From Collinsella aerofaciens (GTDB lineage: Bacteria; Actinomycetota; Coriobacteriia; Coriobacteriales; Coriobacteriaceae), in contig CAJMJM010000047.1 in the NCBI GenBank assembly GCA_905213725.1, positions 1-13,322 of the forward strand: a stretch of 13,322 nt of DNA. Reading direction: 5' to 3'. Shown piece by piece: positions 1 to 6,687 of this stretch. A program made the position numbers and the translations under genes. Every line of letters begins with the position of its first letter. Within the stretch, counting starts at the first letter, position 1. The notes under the pieces were generated by a model, which was not told where the DNA came from, did not search any database, and saw only the letters and a program-made list of their open reading frames with translations.

Positions 1-471
1 CAGCAGGGAGGCGGCATCGAGGGCGACCCCGTGCCCGCCGAGATCACCTATGGCCTAGTGCGCATTGCCATGTAAGCGCAGGGCGTTAACTCGGTCTACG
101 ACTTGGTGTGGAGCTACCTGCCCGACGGCACGCCCATGACCTATGGCGACGTGTTCCTCGAGAACGAGCGCGAATTCAGTGCCTATAACTTTGAGGTCGC
201 AAACGTCGAGATGATGCGTCAGAAGTTTGACGACTACGAGGCCGAGTGCCATTCCTGCCTGGAGCGCAAGCTGCCGCTGCCGGCATATGACTGCGTCATG
301 AAGTGCAGCCACGCTTTCAACCTGCTCGATGCTCGCGGCGCCCTGTCCGCGGTCGAGCGTGCCAACTACATCCTGCGCGTCCGCGCCGTCGCCAAGGCGT
401 GCTGCGAGGCCTACATGGCCGAGGTCGCCGGAGTCAACGAGAATGCCGATCAGGAAGGCGAGGTGGCGTAA
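1..471 (+). CDS. glyQ: Glycine--tRNA ligase alpha subunit, 3' part, interrupted by an in-frame TAA
   Basis: This is the C-terminal half of the alpha subunit of the bacterial alpha2-beta2 glycyl-tRNA synthetase, the cytoplasmic enzyme that charges tRNA-Gly; the alpha subunit holds the class II catalytic core. Frame 1 reads from the first base and matches the family: a QQ.GGIE segment, then EITYGL, QGVNSVYDLVW, TYGDVF, SAYNFE, LPLPAYD and the SHAFNLLDARGALS stretch, ending at TAA 469-471. The 5' end lies outside the window. The frame is broken by TAA at 73-75, where the family has a conserved Tyr (AMY.QGV), and nearby residues also depart from consensus, so I suspect sequence error. A TTG at 103 could only start a fragment without the core. 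glyS follows after 3 bp, so the two genes are co-transcribed. The assignment is firm; whether the gene is intact is not. Confidence 0.9.
73..75 (+). other. glyQ: In-frame TAA inside glyQ, probable sequence error or nonsense mutation
   Basis: The reading frame before and after this codon is clearly GlyQ, and the stop replaces the Tyr of the conserved AMY.QGV.SVYDLVW segment. Within the preceding 70 bases, residues that I recall as Val in QQVGG, Val or Cys a few positions later, and Glu in YGLER appear as Gly, Gly and Val. No such cluster is seen in the remaining 130 codons. Because glycyl-tRNA synthetase is essential, an artefact at a contig end is the simplest reading. Confidence 0.75.
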
Positions 472-474
472 GCC

Positions 475-2571
475 ATGGCAGACGCTAAGGATTTCCTGTT
501 TGAGATCGGTACGGAAGAAATGCCCTCCGCACCGCTGAACAATGCCGTCAAGCAGCTTGGCACCATGATCGCCAAGGGTCTCGACGAGGCCGGTCTGGCC
601 CACGGCGAGGTCCGTGTGATCTCGAGCCCGCGCCGCCTGGCTGCGCTCGTTGCCGACGTCGCCACCGCGACCGACGAGGTTCACGAGGTCAAGCGCGGCC
701 CCGCGGCCAACATCGCCTTCGATGCCGATGGTATCGCCACCAAGGCCGCCCAGGGCTTCGCCCGCAAGTGCGGTGTGGCTGCCGAGGATCTGGTGCGTCG
801 CGAGGACACCGACGGCCGTGAGTACGTCTTTGCCGAGAAGAACATCCCTTCCGCCCCGGCCACCCCGATCCTGACGGCCCTGTGCGAGAAGACTATCGCT
901 GGCCTGCAGTGGCCCAACTACCGCTCTCAGCGCTGGGGTCACGAGCATGCGACCTTTGTTCGTCCGGTCCGCTGGATCTGCTGCCTTCTGGGCGAGGACG
1001 TTGTGCCCGTGTCGTTTGCCGACGTGACGAGTGGCAACTCCACGCGTGGTCATCGCGTGCTTGGCCCCGGTGACCATGTGGTCGCCAGCCCCGCCGTCTA
1101 CGAGCAGGTGCTCGAGGACGCCGGCGTGCTTTCTGCCGAGCGCCGTCGCGAGGCCATCCTTGCCGGTATCGCCGAGGTCGAGGCTGCCCGTCCCGGCTGC
1201 CATGTCGATACGCCCAAGAAGGTCTTTGAGGAGGTCATCAACCTCTGCGAGTGGCCGACGGTGCTCGTCGGGACCTTCGATGAGGAGTTCCTCAAGGTCC
1301 CGCACGAGATCATCTGCGAGTCCATGCTCACCAACCAGCGCTACTTCCCGATCTATGACGGCGAGGGCAAGCTCACGCGTGAGTTCGTGGTCGTCTCCAA
1401 CAGCAAGCCCGAGAACGCCGAGCGCGTGATCGACGGCAACGAGCGCGTTGTGCGTGCCCGTCTGGACGATGCCAAGTTCTTCTACGAGGAGGACCTGAAG
1501 ATCTCCCTCGACGAGTTCCGCGAGCGTCTGGCCAAGGTCGCCTTCCAGGAGAAGCTCGGTAGCGTGCTCGCCAAGTCCGAGCGCATCGAGCAGCTCGCGC
1601 TCGCTATTGCCCGTGAGGCACACCTGGGTGCTCACCTGGCATCCGATGCCGCTCGCGCCGCGCACCTGTGCAAGGCCGACTTGGTATCCAACGCCGTCGT
1701 CGAGTTCACGAGCCAGCAGGGCGTGATGGGCGGTTACTACGCCACCGCGATGGGGGAGAACGATGAGGTCGCCCACGCCATTCGCGATCATTATCGTCCC
1801 CGCTTTGCCGGTGACGAGCTGCCCGAGGGCACCGCTGGCTGCATCGTGGCCTGCGCCGACAAGCTCGATACCATCGCCGGTATCTTTGCCATTGGCGAGC
1901 CCCCGACCGGCTCCTCCGATCCCTACGCGCTGCGTCGTGCCGCTATCGGCATCATCAACATCCTGCGCGACCGTCTGCCGATCGATCCCACGTCGCTTAT
2001 CGACTTTGCCCTTGAGCTTTATAGCGAGCAGGGTATCGAGTTCGACGCCGCCGAGGTCGCTCAGCAGGTTCGCGACTTCTTCCACGGCCGTCTGGTGAGC
2101 ATGGCCCGCGACGAAAAGATCCCGGCCGATACCGTTGCCGCCGTCTCCGCGGTGCACATCATCGCCCCGTCCGTCTTCTTCGCCCGCTGCGCCGCCCTCG
2201 ACGAGGCCCGCAAGAACGACGCTGAGACGTTCGATAACCTGGCGACCGCCTATGCCCGCGCCGCGCACATCTCCAAGCCCGAGCTGGGCGCGGAGTACGA
2301 CCGCGCCCTGATGGGCGAGGTCGAGCTCGCGCTTGCCGATGCCTCCGAGGCTGCTCAGACCGCTGTCGCCGCCGCCCTTGCTGCCGAGGATTACCCGGCC
2401 GCATTTGCCGCCCTTGCCGCCCTGCGCGCCCCCATCGACCGCTTCTTCGACGAGGTCATGGTCATGGATAAGGACGAGCAGCTTCGCGATAATCGCCTTA
2501 AGCTGCTCAACCGCTTCGAGGCCGTTTTCTCCGGCATCGCAAACATCGGTGAGCTTGCTCGCAAAAAGTAA
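475..2571 (+). CDS. glyS: Glycine--tRNA ligase beta subunit
   Basis: The beta subunit (698 aa, close to the usual ~690) partners GlyQ in the tetrameric glycyl-tRNA synthetase and supplies tRNA recognition. Visible family landmarks are the N-terminal FEIGTEEMP (residues ~9-17), RPVRWI, the ESMLTNQRYFP block, the NGNERVVRARL-type segment DGNERVVRARLDDAKFFYEED, the HD-domain-like stretch HLCKADLVSNAVVEF followed by QGVMGGYYA (about 397-420), RFAGDELP, DKLDTIAGIFAIG and SSDPYALRRAA. The C-terminal ~110 residues, ending in VMDKDEQLRDNRLKLLNRF, form the DALR-type anticodon-binding domain. ATG at 475 is 3 bp after the glyQ stop, with purine-rich GGAAGGCGAGG at 453-463 as its binding site, so translation is probably coupled to glyQ. 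The sequence is intact and all landmarks are present. Confidence 0.97.
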   Translation: MADAKDFLFEIGTEEMPSAPLNNAVKQLGTMIAKGLDEAGLAHGEVRVISSPRRLAALVADVATATDEVHEVKRGPAANIAFDADGIATKAAQGFARKCGVAAEDLVRREDTDGREYVFAEKNIPSAPATPILTALCEKTIAGLQWPNYRSQRWGHEHATFVRPVRWICCLLGEDVVPVSFADVTSGNSTRGHRVLGPGDHVVASPAVYEQVLEDAGVLSAERRREAILAGIAEVEAARPGCHVDTPKKVFEEVINLCEWPTVLVGTFDEEFLKVPHEIICESMLTNQRYFPIYDGEGKLTREFVVVSNSKPENAERVIDGNERVVRARLDDAKFFYEEDLKISLDEFRERLAKVAFQEKLGSVLAKSERIEQLALAIAREAHLGAHLASDAARAAHLCKADLVSNAVVEFTSQQGVMGGYYATAMGENDEVAHAIRDHYRPRFAGDELPEGTAGCIVACADKLDTIAGIFAIGEPPTGSSDPYALRRAAIGIINILRDRLPIDPTSLIDFALELYSEQGIEFDAAEVAQQVRDFFHGRLVSMARDEKIPADTVAAVSAVHIIAPSVFFARCAALDEARKNDAETFDNLATAYARAAHISKPELGAEYDRALMGEVELALADASEAAQTAVAAALAAEDYPAAFAALAALRAPIDRFFDEVMVMDKDEQLRDNRLKLLNRFEAVFSGIANIGELARKK

Positions 2572-2578
2572 GCCAGCC

Positions 2579-2592
2579 TGCGCATAAGCGCA
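2579..2592 (+). promoter_or_regulatory. Small hairpin directly before the ribosome binding site of the PPDK regulator
   Basis: TGCGC (2579-2583) and GCGCA (2588-2592) form a perfect 5-bp inverted repeat around the loop ATAA. It fills most of the 34-bp gap after glyS and abuts the AAAGGAG binding site at 2593-2599. No T-run follows, so it is not an intrinsic terminator. A near-identical element precedes ppdK. A role in translation or mRNA stability is inference. Confidence 0.4.
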
Positions 2593-2605
2593 AAAGGAGC
2601 CCCGC

Positions 2606-3481
2606 ATGGATTGCCCGGTCACCGCTCGTCCCACCGTTATCGTTATCTCCGACTCGCTCGGTGATACCGCTTGTGAGGTGGTGCTTGCGGCGTCCGGGCA
2701 ATTTGATGAAGGGGCTTTTCGTCTCTTGCGCCTGCCCAAGGTGAACTCGGTGGAGCAGGTCAAGTCGTTTGTGGGTCCGCGCGTCGATACCGATCATCGC
2801 GATATTGCCGTGTTCCACACCATTGTCGATCCGGCGCTTCGCGCCCGTGTGCTCGATTACCTGGGCATGCTGCATATCCGTTCGGTCGACCTGATCGGCC
2901 CGACGCTCGCCGTGCTGTCGTCGCTCATCGGTGTGCCGCCCAAGGGCGTTGCGGGCGTGATTCACAAGACCGATGACCGCTATTTCCATCGTATCGAGGC
3001 CATGGAGTATTTCGTTGAGCACGATGACGGGCGCGGCTGCGACGATCTGTCGGGTGCCGATATCGTGCTGCTGGGCGTATCGCGTACGTCCAAGACGCCG
3101 CTGTCGATGTATTTGGCCTATCAGGGCTACAAGGTCGCCAATGTCCCACTGGCGCATGGCATGGAGCCGCCCAAGTCGATTTACGAGGTCGACCCGATGC
3201 GCCTGTTCGGCCTGATTTCGACCGTCGATGTGATTTCCGAAATTCGTGATAGCCGCTTGGGCGATGACTACGCTCGTGCCGTTGCCGGCTCCTATGCCGA
3301 GCCCGAGAGCGTGCGCAGCGAGCTTGAGGAAGCCCGTGCCCTCATGAAGCGCCTGGGCTGCTTTGTGGTGCGTACCGACGGCAAGGCCATCGAGGAAAGC
3401 GCTGCCGAGATCATTAGCCACTTGGAGGAAATCCAAGAAGCCCGTGCCCGCCGAGCCGCCCGTCGAACTCAACAAAAGTAG
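2606..3481 (+). CDS. Pyruvate, phosphate dikinase regulatory protein (DUF299/PPSR family, PDRP)
   Basis: This 291-aa protein is a bifunctional ADP-dependent kinase and Pi-dependent pyrophosphorylase. The family switches pyruvate phosphate dikinase off by phosphorylating a Thr beside its catalytic His, and on again by phosphorolysis. Visible features are SDSLGDTA (15-22), DLIGPTLAVLSSLIG, the P-loop-like GVSRTSKTP (157-165) followed by LSMYLAYQGYKVANVPL, DPMRLFGLI and DVISEIRDSRLG, and the C-terminal FVVRTDGKAIEESAAEII. It is homologous to B. subtilis YqfL, also located near glyQS. The target gene ppdK lies next downstream, which favours a PPDK partner over PEP synthase (the E. coli PpsR target). 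ATG 2606 is set by AAAAGGAG at 2592-2599, six bases upstream. The gap to glyS is 34 bp, so it is probably in the glyQS transcript. Confidence 0.95.
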   Translation: MDCPVTARPTVIVISDSLGDTACEVVLAASGQFDEGAFRLLRLPKVNSVEQVKSFVGPRVDTDHRDIAVFHTIVDPALRARVLDYLGMLHIRSVDLIGPTLAVLSSLIGVPPKGVAGVIHKTDDRYFHRIEAMEYFVEHDDGRGCDDLSGADIVLLGVSRTSKTPLSMYLAYQGYKVANVPLAHGMEPPKSIYEVDPMRLFGLISTVDVISEIRDSRLGDDYARAVAGSYAEPESVRSELEEARALMKRLGCFVVRTDGKAIEESAAEIISHLEEIQEARARRAARRTQQK

Positions 3482-3554
3482 CTACTTATGGTAAAGCGAT
3501 TTAGCAAAAACATTGCATCTGACCTGTTTTTTTCCTGTAGTGGTATCTTCATAA

Positions 3555-3602
3555 GGTAACCACCTTTACCTACCGTTTACCGCCATATTTACCACGTTTA
3601 CC
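3555..3602 (+). promoter_or_regulatory. TTTACC repeat array upstream of ppdK, candidate regulator binding region
   Basis: TTTACC occurs four times on the same strand at 3565-3570, 3576-3581, 3588-3593 and 3597-3602, with starts 11, 12 and 9 bases apart (about one helical turn). A GGTAAC at 3555-3560 faces the first copy, giving GGTAA, a short spacer, then TTTACC, and a lone inverted GGTAAA lies at 3490-3495. The DNA here is AT-richer than its surroundings. If the -10 at 3644 is right, the array lies about 55-90 bases before the transcription start, a usual activator position. The cognate protein is unknown. Confidence 0.5.
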
Positions 3603-3636
3603 AACCCCCGCGTCCTCTGCGCAAGCCCGCTCAATG

Positions 3637-3674
3637 CCCGCCGTATAGTACCCTCACGGCTCGCATCCGGCGGG
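3637..3674 (+). promoter_or_regulatory. Candidate ppdK promoter (TATAGT) framed by an inverted repeat
   Basis: TATAGT at 3644-3649 is a good -10 hexamer. No good -35 lies 16-18 bases upstream, as expected for an activator-dependent promoter. CCCGCCG (3637-3643) and CGGCGGG (3668-3674) form a perfect 7-bp inverted repeat that spans the -10 and the predicted start near 3656. It could be an operator or chance in GC-rich DNA. The predicted leader before GTG 3725 is about 70 bases. A weaker alternative -10, TATCTT at 3544-3549, lies before the TTTACC array. Confidence 0.35.
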
Positions 3675-3692
3675 TCGATTCGTTACCACGGT

Positions 3693-3710
3693 CGTGCGCG
3701 AGAGCGCATG
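3693..3710 (+). promoter_or_regulatory. Hairpin with GAGA tetraloop directly before the ppdK ribosome binding site
   Basis: TGCGC (3695-3699) pairs with GCGCA (3704-3708) around GAGA, a GNRA-type loop. Pairing can extend by a G-T wobble and a C-G pair to 3693-3710. The ppdK binding site (purine run 3710-3720) begins at the hairpin's foot. The core repeats the TGCGC, N4, GCGCA pattern seen before the PDRP gene. Function is inferred only. Confidence 0.4.
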
Positions 3711-3724
3711 GAAGGGGAAGTATC

Positions 3725-6475
3725 GTGAGCGATTGCAAGAGGGTTTACCGTTTTGGAACCGACGCCCAGGGCACCTGTGTCACCGAGGGCGACAAGTCCA
3801 TGAACTTCGTGCTTGGCGGCAAGTGCGCTAACCTTGCCGAGATGAGCCGTATCGGCCTGCCGGTACCGGGGGGCTGTTCCATTACCTGCCTGACCTGTGT
3901 CGAGTACCCCGGTGCCGGCAACGTCTGGCCCGAAGGCGCACTCGATGAGATCGTTGCCGCCGAGGTAGACCTCGAGGCCCGCTGCGGCAAAAAGCTCGGC
4001 GACGCCTCCGATCCGCTGCTCGTGTCGGTTCGCTCGGGCGCTCCGTTCTCCATGCCCGGTATGATGGACACGGTCCTCAACCTGGGCCTCAACGACGACT
4101 CCGTTCAGGGCCTCATCGCCCAGACGCAAAATCCGCGTTTTGCCTGGGATAGCTATCGCCGCTTTATCCAGATGTTCTCCAACGTCGTTATGGGCGTTGA
4201 CGCCGACCTGTTCGAGAACGCGCTGACCCAGGCACGCCTGGTCGCTGGCGTCCGCGTCGACTCCGAGCTTTCGGCCGAGGATCTGCAGGAGCTCGTTGAG
4301 ACCTTCAAGGGGATCTTCTCCGAGAACGTCGAGGCCGCCCTGTACCCCGAGCTCGAGGTTGTCGATGGCAAGCCCGTCTTCCCGCACGACCCTGAGCTTC
4401 AGCTGCGTCTTGCCATCCAGGCCGTCTTTGGCAGCTGGATGAACGAGCGCGCCTGCATCTACCGCAAACAGCACGGCATCTCCGACGAGCTCGGTACTGC
4501 CGTCAACGTTCAGGCCATGGCCTTTGGCAACAAGGGTGAGACCTCCGCGACCGGCGTCGCCTTTACGCGCAACCCGGCCGACGGCACTAAGGAGTTCTAC
4601 GGCGACTTTCTGGTCAACGCCCAGGGCGAGGATGTCGTCGCCGGCATCCGCAACACCGAGCCCATCGCCGACCTCAAGACCACCCCGGGCCTCGAGTCCG
4701 CAGGTGAGGAGCTCGAGCACGTGTTCCTGACGCTCGAGGATCACTATCGCGACATGTGCGATATCGAGTTCACCATCGAGCAGGGCAAGCTCTGGATGCT
4801 CCAGACCCGCGTGGGCAAACGTACCGCAACCGCCGCTCTGCGCATCGCCATCGAAATGGTCGAGGAGGGCCTGATCACCCGCGAGGAGGCTGTGAACCGT
4901 ATCGATCCCGCGCAACTCGACCAGCTCCTGCACCCGCTGTTTGACGCTTCCAAGAAGTACGAGGCGCTGGCCAGCGGTCTTTACGCCAGCCCCGGTGCCG
5001 CCGTGGGTGAGGTTGTGTTCTCGAGTGATGACGCCGTCGCGCGCGCCAACGAGGGCCACAAGGTCATCCTGGTTCGTTGGGAGACCAACCCCGACGACCT
5101 GAAGGGTATGGTTGCCGCCGAGGGCATCCTGACCAGCCACGGTGGCAAGACGAGTCATGCCGCCGTTATCGCCCGCGGCATGGGTACGCCTTGCGTCTGC
5201 GGCGTCGAGCGCTTCCACATCGATGCCGCCGAGAAGGTCGTGCGCATCGAGGGCAGCGACCGCGTGCTGCGCGAGGGTGATGTCATCTCCATCGACGGCA
5301 CCCAGGGTATCGTCGTCGACGGCGCCGTTGATCTGGTTTCGGCCGAGCTCACCGGCGATCTGGACACCATCCTGTCCTGGGCCGACGAGATCCGTCTGGA
5401 CGAGACCGACGGTCACGCCAACCACGTGCGCGTCAACGCCGACAACCCCGAGGACGCCGCGCTCGCACTCGAGTTTGGTGCCGAGGCCATCGGCCTATGC
5501 CGCACCGAGCACATGTTCCTGGGTGACCGTAAGAACATCATCCAGAGCTTTATCCTGTCTGACGATGAGGCCGTGAAGCAGCAGGCCCTGGCCGACCTGC
5601 TCAAGGTTCAGACCGAGGACTTCCTGGCGATGTTCAAGACCATGTCCGGTCGCGATGTGGTCGTCCGCCTGCTCGATCCGCCGCTTCATGAGTTCCTGGA
5701 TAATCCTCGCGAGCTCGAGGTCGCCATCACCAAGAAGGAAGCCGCCGGCGCCAGCGAGGAAGAGCTTGCAGCCCTGCGCGACCGCCTGCGTCGTATCGAC
5801 GGCATGGTCGAGTCGAACCCCATGCTCGGCCTGCGCGGCGTTCGCCTGTCCGTCGTCTTTAGCGATCTGCCACTCATGCAGGTTCGCGCCGTCGCCACGG
5901 CTGCTGCCCGCCTTATCAAGGAGGGCGTCGACCCGCGACCCGAGATCATGGTTCCGCTCGTCTCCATCACGGCGGAGCATGTCCAGACCCGCGAGGTCAT
6001 CGAGCGGGTAATCGCCGAGGTTTCTGCCGAGGAGGGCGTCGAGCTCAATATTCCCGTGGGCACGATGCTCGAGCTGCCACGCGCCTGCATGGTCGCTGAC
6101 GAGATCGCGCATCATGCCGACTTCTTCTGCTTTGGCACCAACGACCTCACCCAGACCACCTTCGGCTTCTCTCGTGACGATGCCGAGGCTAAGTTCATCC
6201 CGCTGTACATGCACAAGAAGATCTTGAAGGACAACCCCTTCGAGACCATTGACACGGCGGTGCTGGAGCTCGTGCGCATGGCCGTCGAGAAGGGCCGCGC
6301 CACCAACCCCGACATGCACTTTGGCGTGTGCGGCGAGCACGGCGGCGACCCCAAGTCCATCAAGGGTCAGTTTAATGTGGCCGACGTGGACTACGTGTCC
6401 TGCTCGCCCTACCGCGTGCCCCTCGCTCGCCTGGCTGCCGCCCAGGCCAAGCTCGAGGCGAAGCGCTCCGCCTAA
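3725..6475 (+). CDS. ppdK: Pyruvate, phosphate dikinase
   Basis: PPDK interconverts pyruvate, ATP and Pi with phosphoenolpyruvate, AMP and PPi in the cytoplasm; in anaerobes it can serve glycolysis or gluconeogenesis. The 916-aa protein is a little longer than the usual ~880. The N-terminal ATP-grasp part shows LGGKCANLAEM (Lys33), the VRSGAP.SMPGMMDT block near residue 100, and NKGETSATGVAFTRNP. The phosphohistidine domain has GGKTSHAAVIARGMG with catalytic His478 and the regulatory Thr476. The C-terminal PEP/pyruvate barrel has GLCRTEHMF (~590), GLRGVRLS, ND.TQTTFGFSRDD (~806) and GVCGEHGGDP with the catalytic Cys869. GTG 3725 is supported by the strong purine run GGAAGGGGAAG at 3710-3720 and has no better ATG nearby. 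Its regulator is encoded just upstream, but the 243-bp gap suggests ppdK has its own promoter. A terminator follows. Confidence 0.98.
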   Translation: MSDCKRVYRFGTDAQGTCVTEGDKSMNFVLGGKCANLAEMSRIGLPVPGGCSITCLTCVEYPGAGNVWPEGALDEIVAAEVDLEARCGKKLGDASDPLLVSVRSGAPFSMPGMMDTVLNLGLNDDSVQGLIAQTQNPRFAWDSYRRFIQMFSNVVMGVDADLFENALTQARLVAGVRVDSELSAEDLQELVETFKGIFSENVEAALYPELEVVDGKPVFPHDPELQLRLAIQAVFGSWMNERACIYRKQHGISDELGTAVNVQAMAFGNKGETSATGVAFTRNPADGTKEFYGDFLVNAQGEDVVAGIRNTEPIADLKTTPGLESAGEELEHVFLTLEDHYRDMCDIEFTIEQGKLWMLQTRVGKRTATAALRIAIEMVEEGLITREEAVNRIDPAQLDQLLHPLFDASKKYEALASGLYASPGAAVGEVVFSSDDAVARANEGHKVILVRWETNPDDLKGMVAAEGILTSHGGKTSHAAVIARGMGTPCVCGVERFHIDAAEKVVRIEGSDRVLREGDVISIDGTQGIVVDGAVDLVSAELTGDLDTILSWADEIRLDETDGHANHVRVNADNPEDAALALEFGAEAIGLCRTEHMFLGDRKNIIQSFILSDDEAVKQQALADLLKVQTEDFLAMFKTMSGRDVVVRLLDPPLHEFLDNPRELEVAITKKEAAGASEEELAALRDRLRRIDGMVESNPMLGLRGVRLSVVFSDLPLMQVRAVATAAARLIKEGVDPRPEIMVPLVSITAEHVQTREVIERVIAEVSAEEGVELNIPVGTMLELPRACMVADEIAHHADFFCFGTNDLTQTTFGFSRDDAEAKFIPLYMHKKILKDNPFETIDTAVLELVRMAVEKGRATNPDMHFGVCGEHGGDPKSIKGQFNVADVDYVSCSPYRVPLARLAAAQAKLEAKRSA

Positions 6476-6516
6476 CGTTTTGGGTTCAGACGCCTAACGT
6501 AGCCCCCCCCTTCATG

Positions 6517-6544
6517 CCGTCCGTCTCATTCGTGAGGCGGACGG
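6517..6544 (+). terminator. Intrinsic terminator-like hairpin after ppdK with a TTCG loop
   Basis: A 12-bp stem (left arm 6517-6528, right arm 6533-6544, one T-G wobble, otherwise perfect) closes on the stable tetraloop TTCG at 6529-6532. It starts 41 bases after the ppdK stop, just past a run of eight C (6503-6510). The downstream T-rich stretch (GGTTTTGTCTTTTTGTCT, around 6558-6574) is not adjacent, so termination may be imperfect or the stem may act as an mRNA 3'-end stabiliser. Confidence 0.75.
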
Positions 6545-6590
6545 TTATCATGTGCGGGTTTTGTCTTTTTGTCTGCGTATAAAATTGTTC

Positions 6591-6618
6591 TTGCAGCAGA
6601 AACCCGCGCGTGTATACT
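6591..6618 (+). promoter_or_regulatory. Candidate sigma-70-type promoter of rplS
   Basis: TTGCAG (6591-6596) and TATACT (6613-6618) are separated by 16 bases, with a TG directly before the -10. Transcription would start near 6625, giving a leader of about 60 bases that contains a hairpin. It lies after the ppdK terminator, which fits rplS having its own promoter. Confidence 0.6.
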
Positions 6619-6639
6619 CGAATACGTTTGTTCAACTAC

Positions 6640-6663
6640 GTGCCGGCCAGAGTGGTACGGCAC
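6640..6663 (+). promoter_or_regulatory. Leader hairpin of rplS, possible L19 autoregulatory element
   Basis: GTGCCGGCCA (6640-6649) pairs with TGGT (6653-6656) and CGGCAC (6658-6663), leaving loop GAG, a single bulged A at 6657 and one G-T wobble: about 10 bp in all. No T-run follows, so it is not a terminator. L19 leaders that bind the protein product are known in other bacteria; whether this is one is inference from position and shape. Confidence 0.45.
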
Positions 6664-6687
6664 CTCTAGAAGAGTAAGGAATTGCAC

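Noticed and set aside
73..75. Programmed recoding or stop-codon readthrough in glyQ
   Set aside because: TAA is not a known selenocysteine or pyrrolysine codon, and neighbouring conserved residues are also disturbed, which recoding would not explain.
55..2763. A 902-codon open frame on the - strand opposite glyQ and glyS
   Set aside because: It is rich in Gly, Ala, Leu, Val and Asp with no recognisable domain, and lies opposite two clear conserved genes; GC-rich codon bias commonly leaves antisense frames open.
3481..3530. Possible intrinsic terminator after the PDRP gene, suggested by the T-run near 3525
   Set aside because: Only 4-bp stems could be drawn before the T-run, too weak to support a terminator call.
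3683..5425. A 580-codon open frame on the - strand opposite ppdK
   Set aside because: Same composition and cause as above; the + strand has a full catalytic PPDK.
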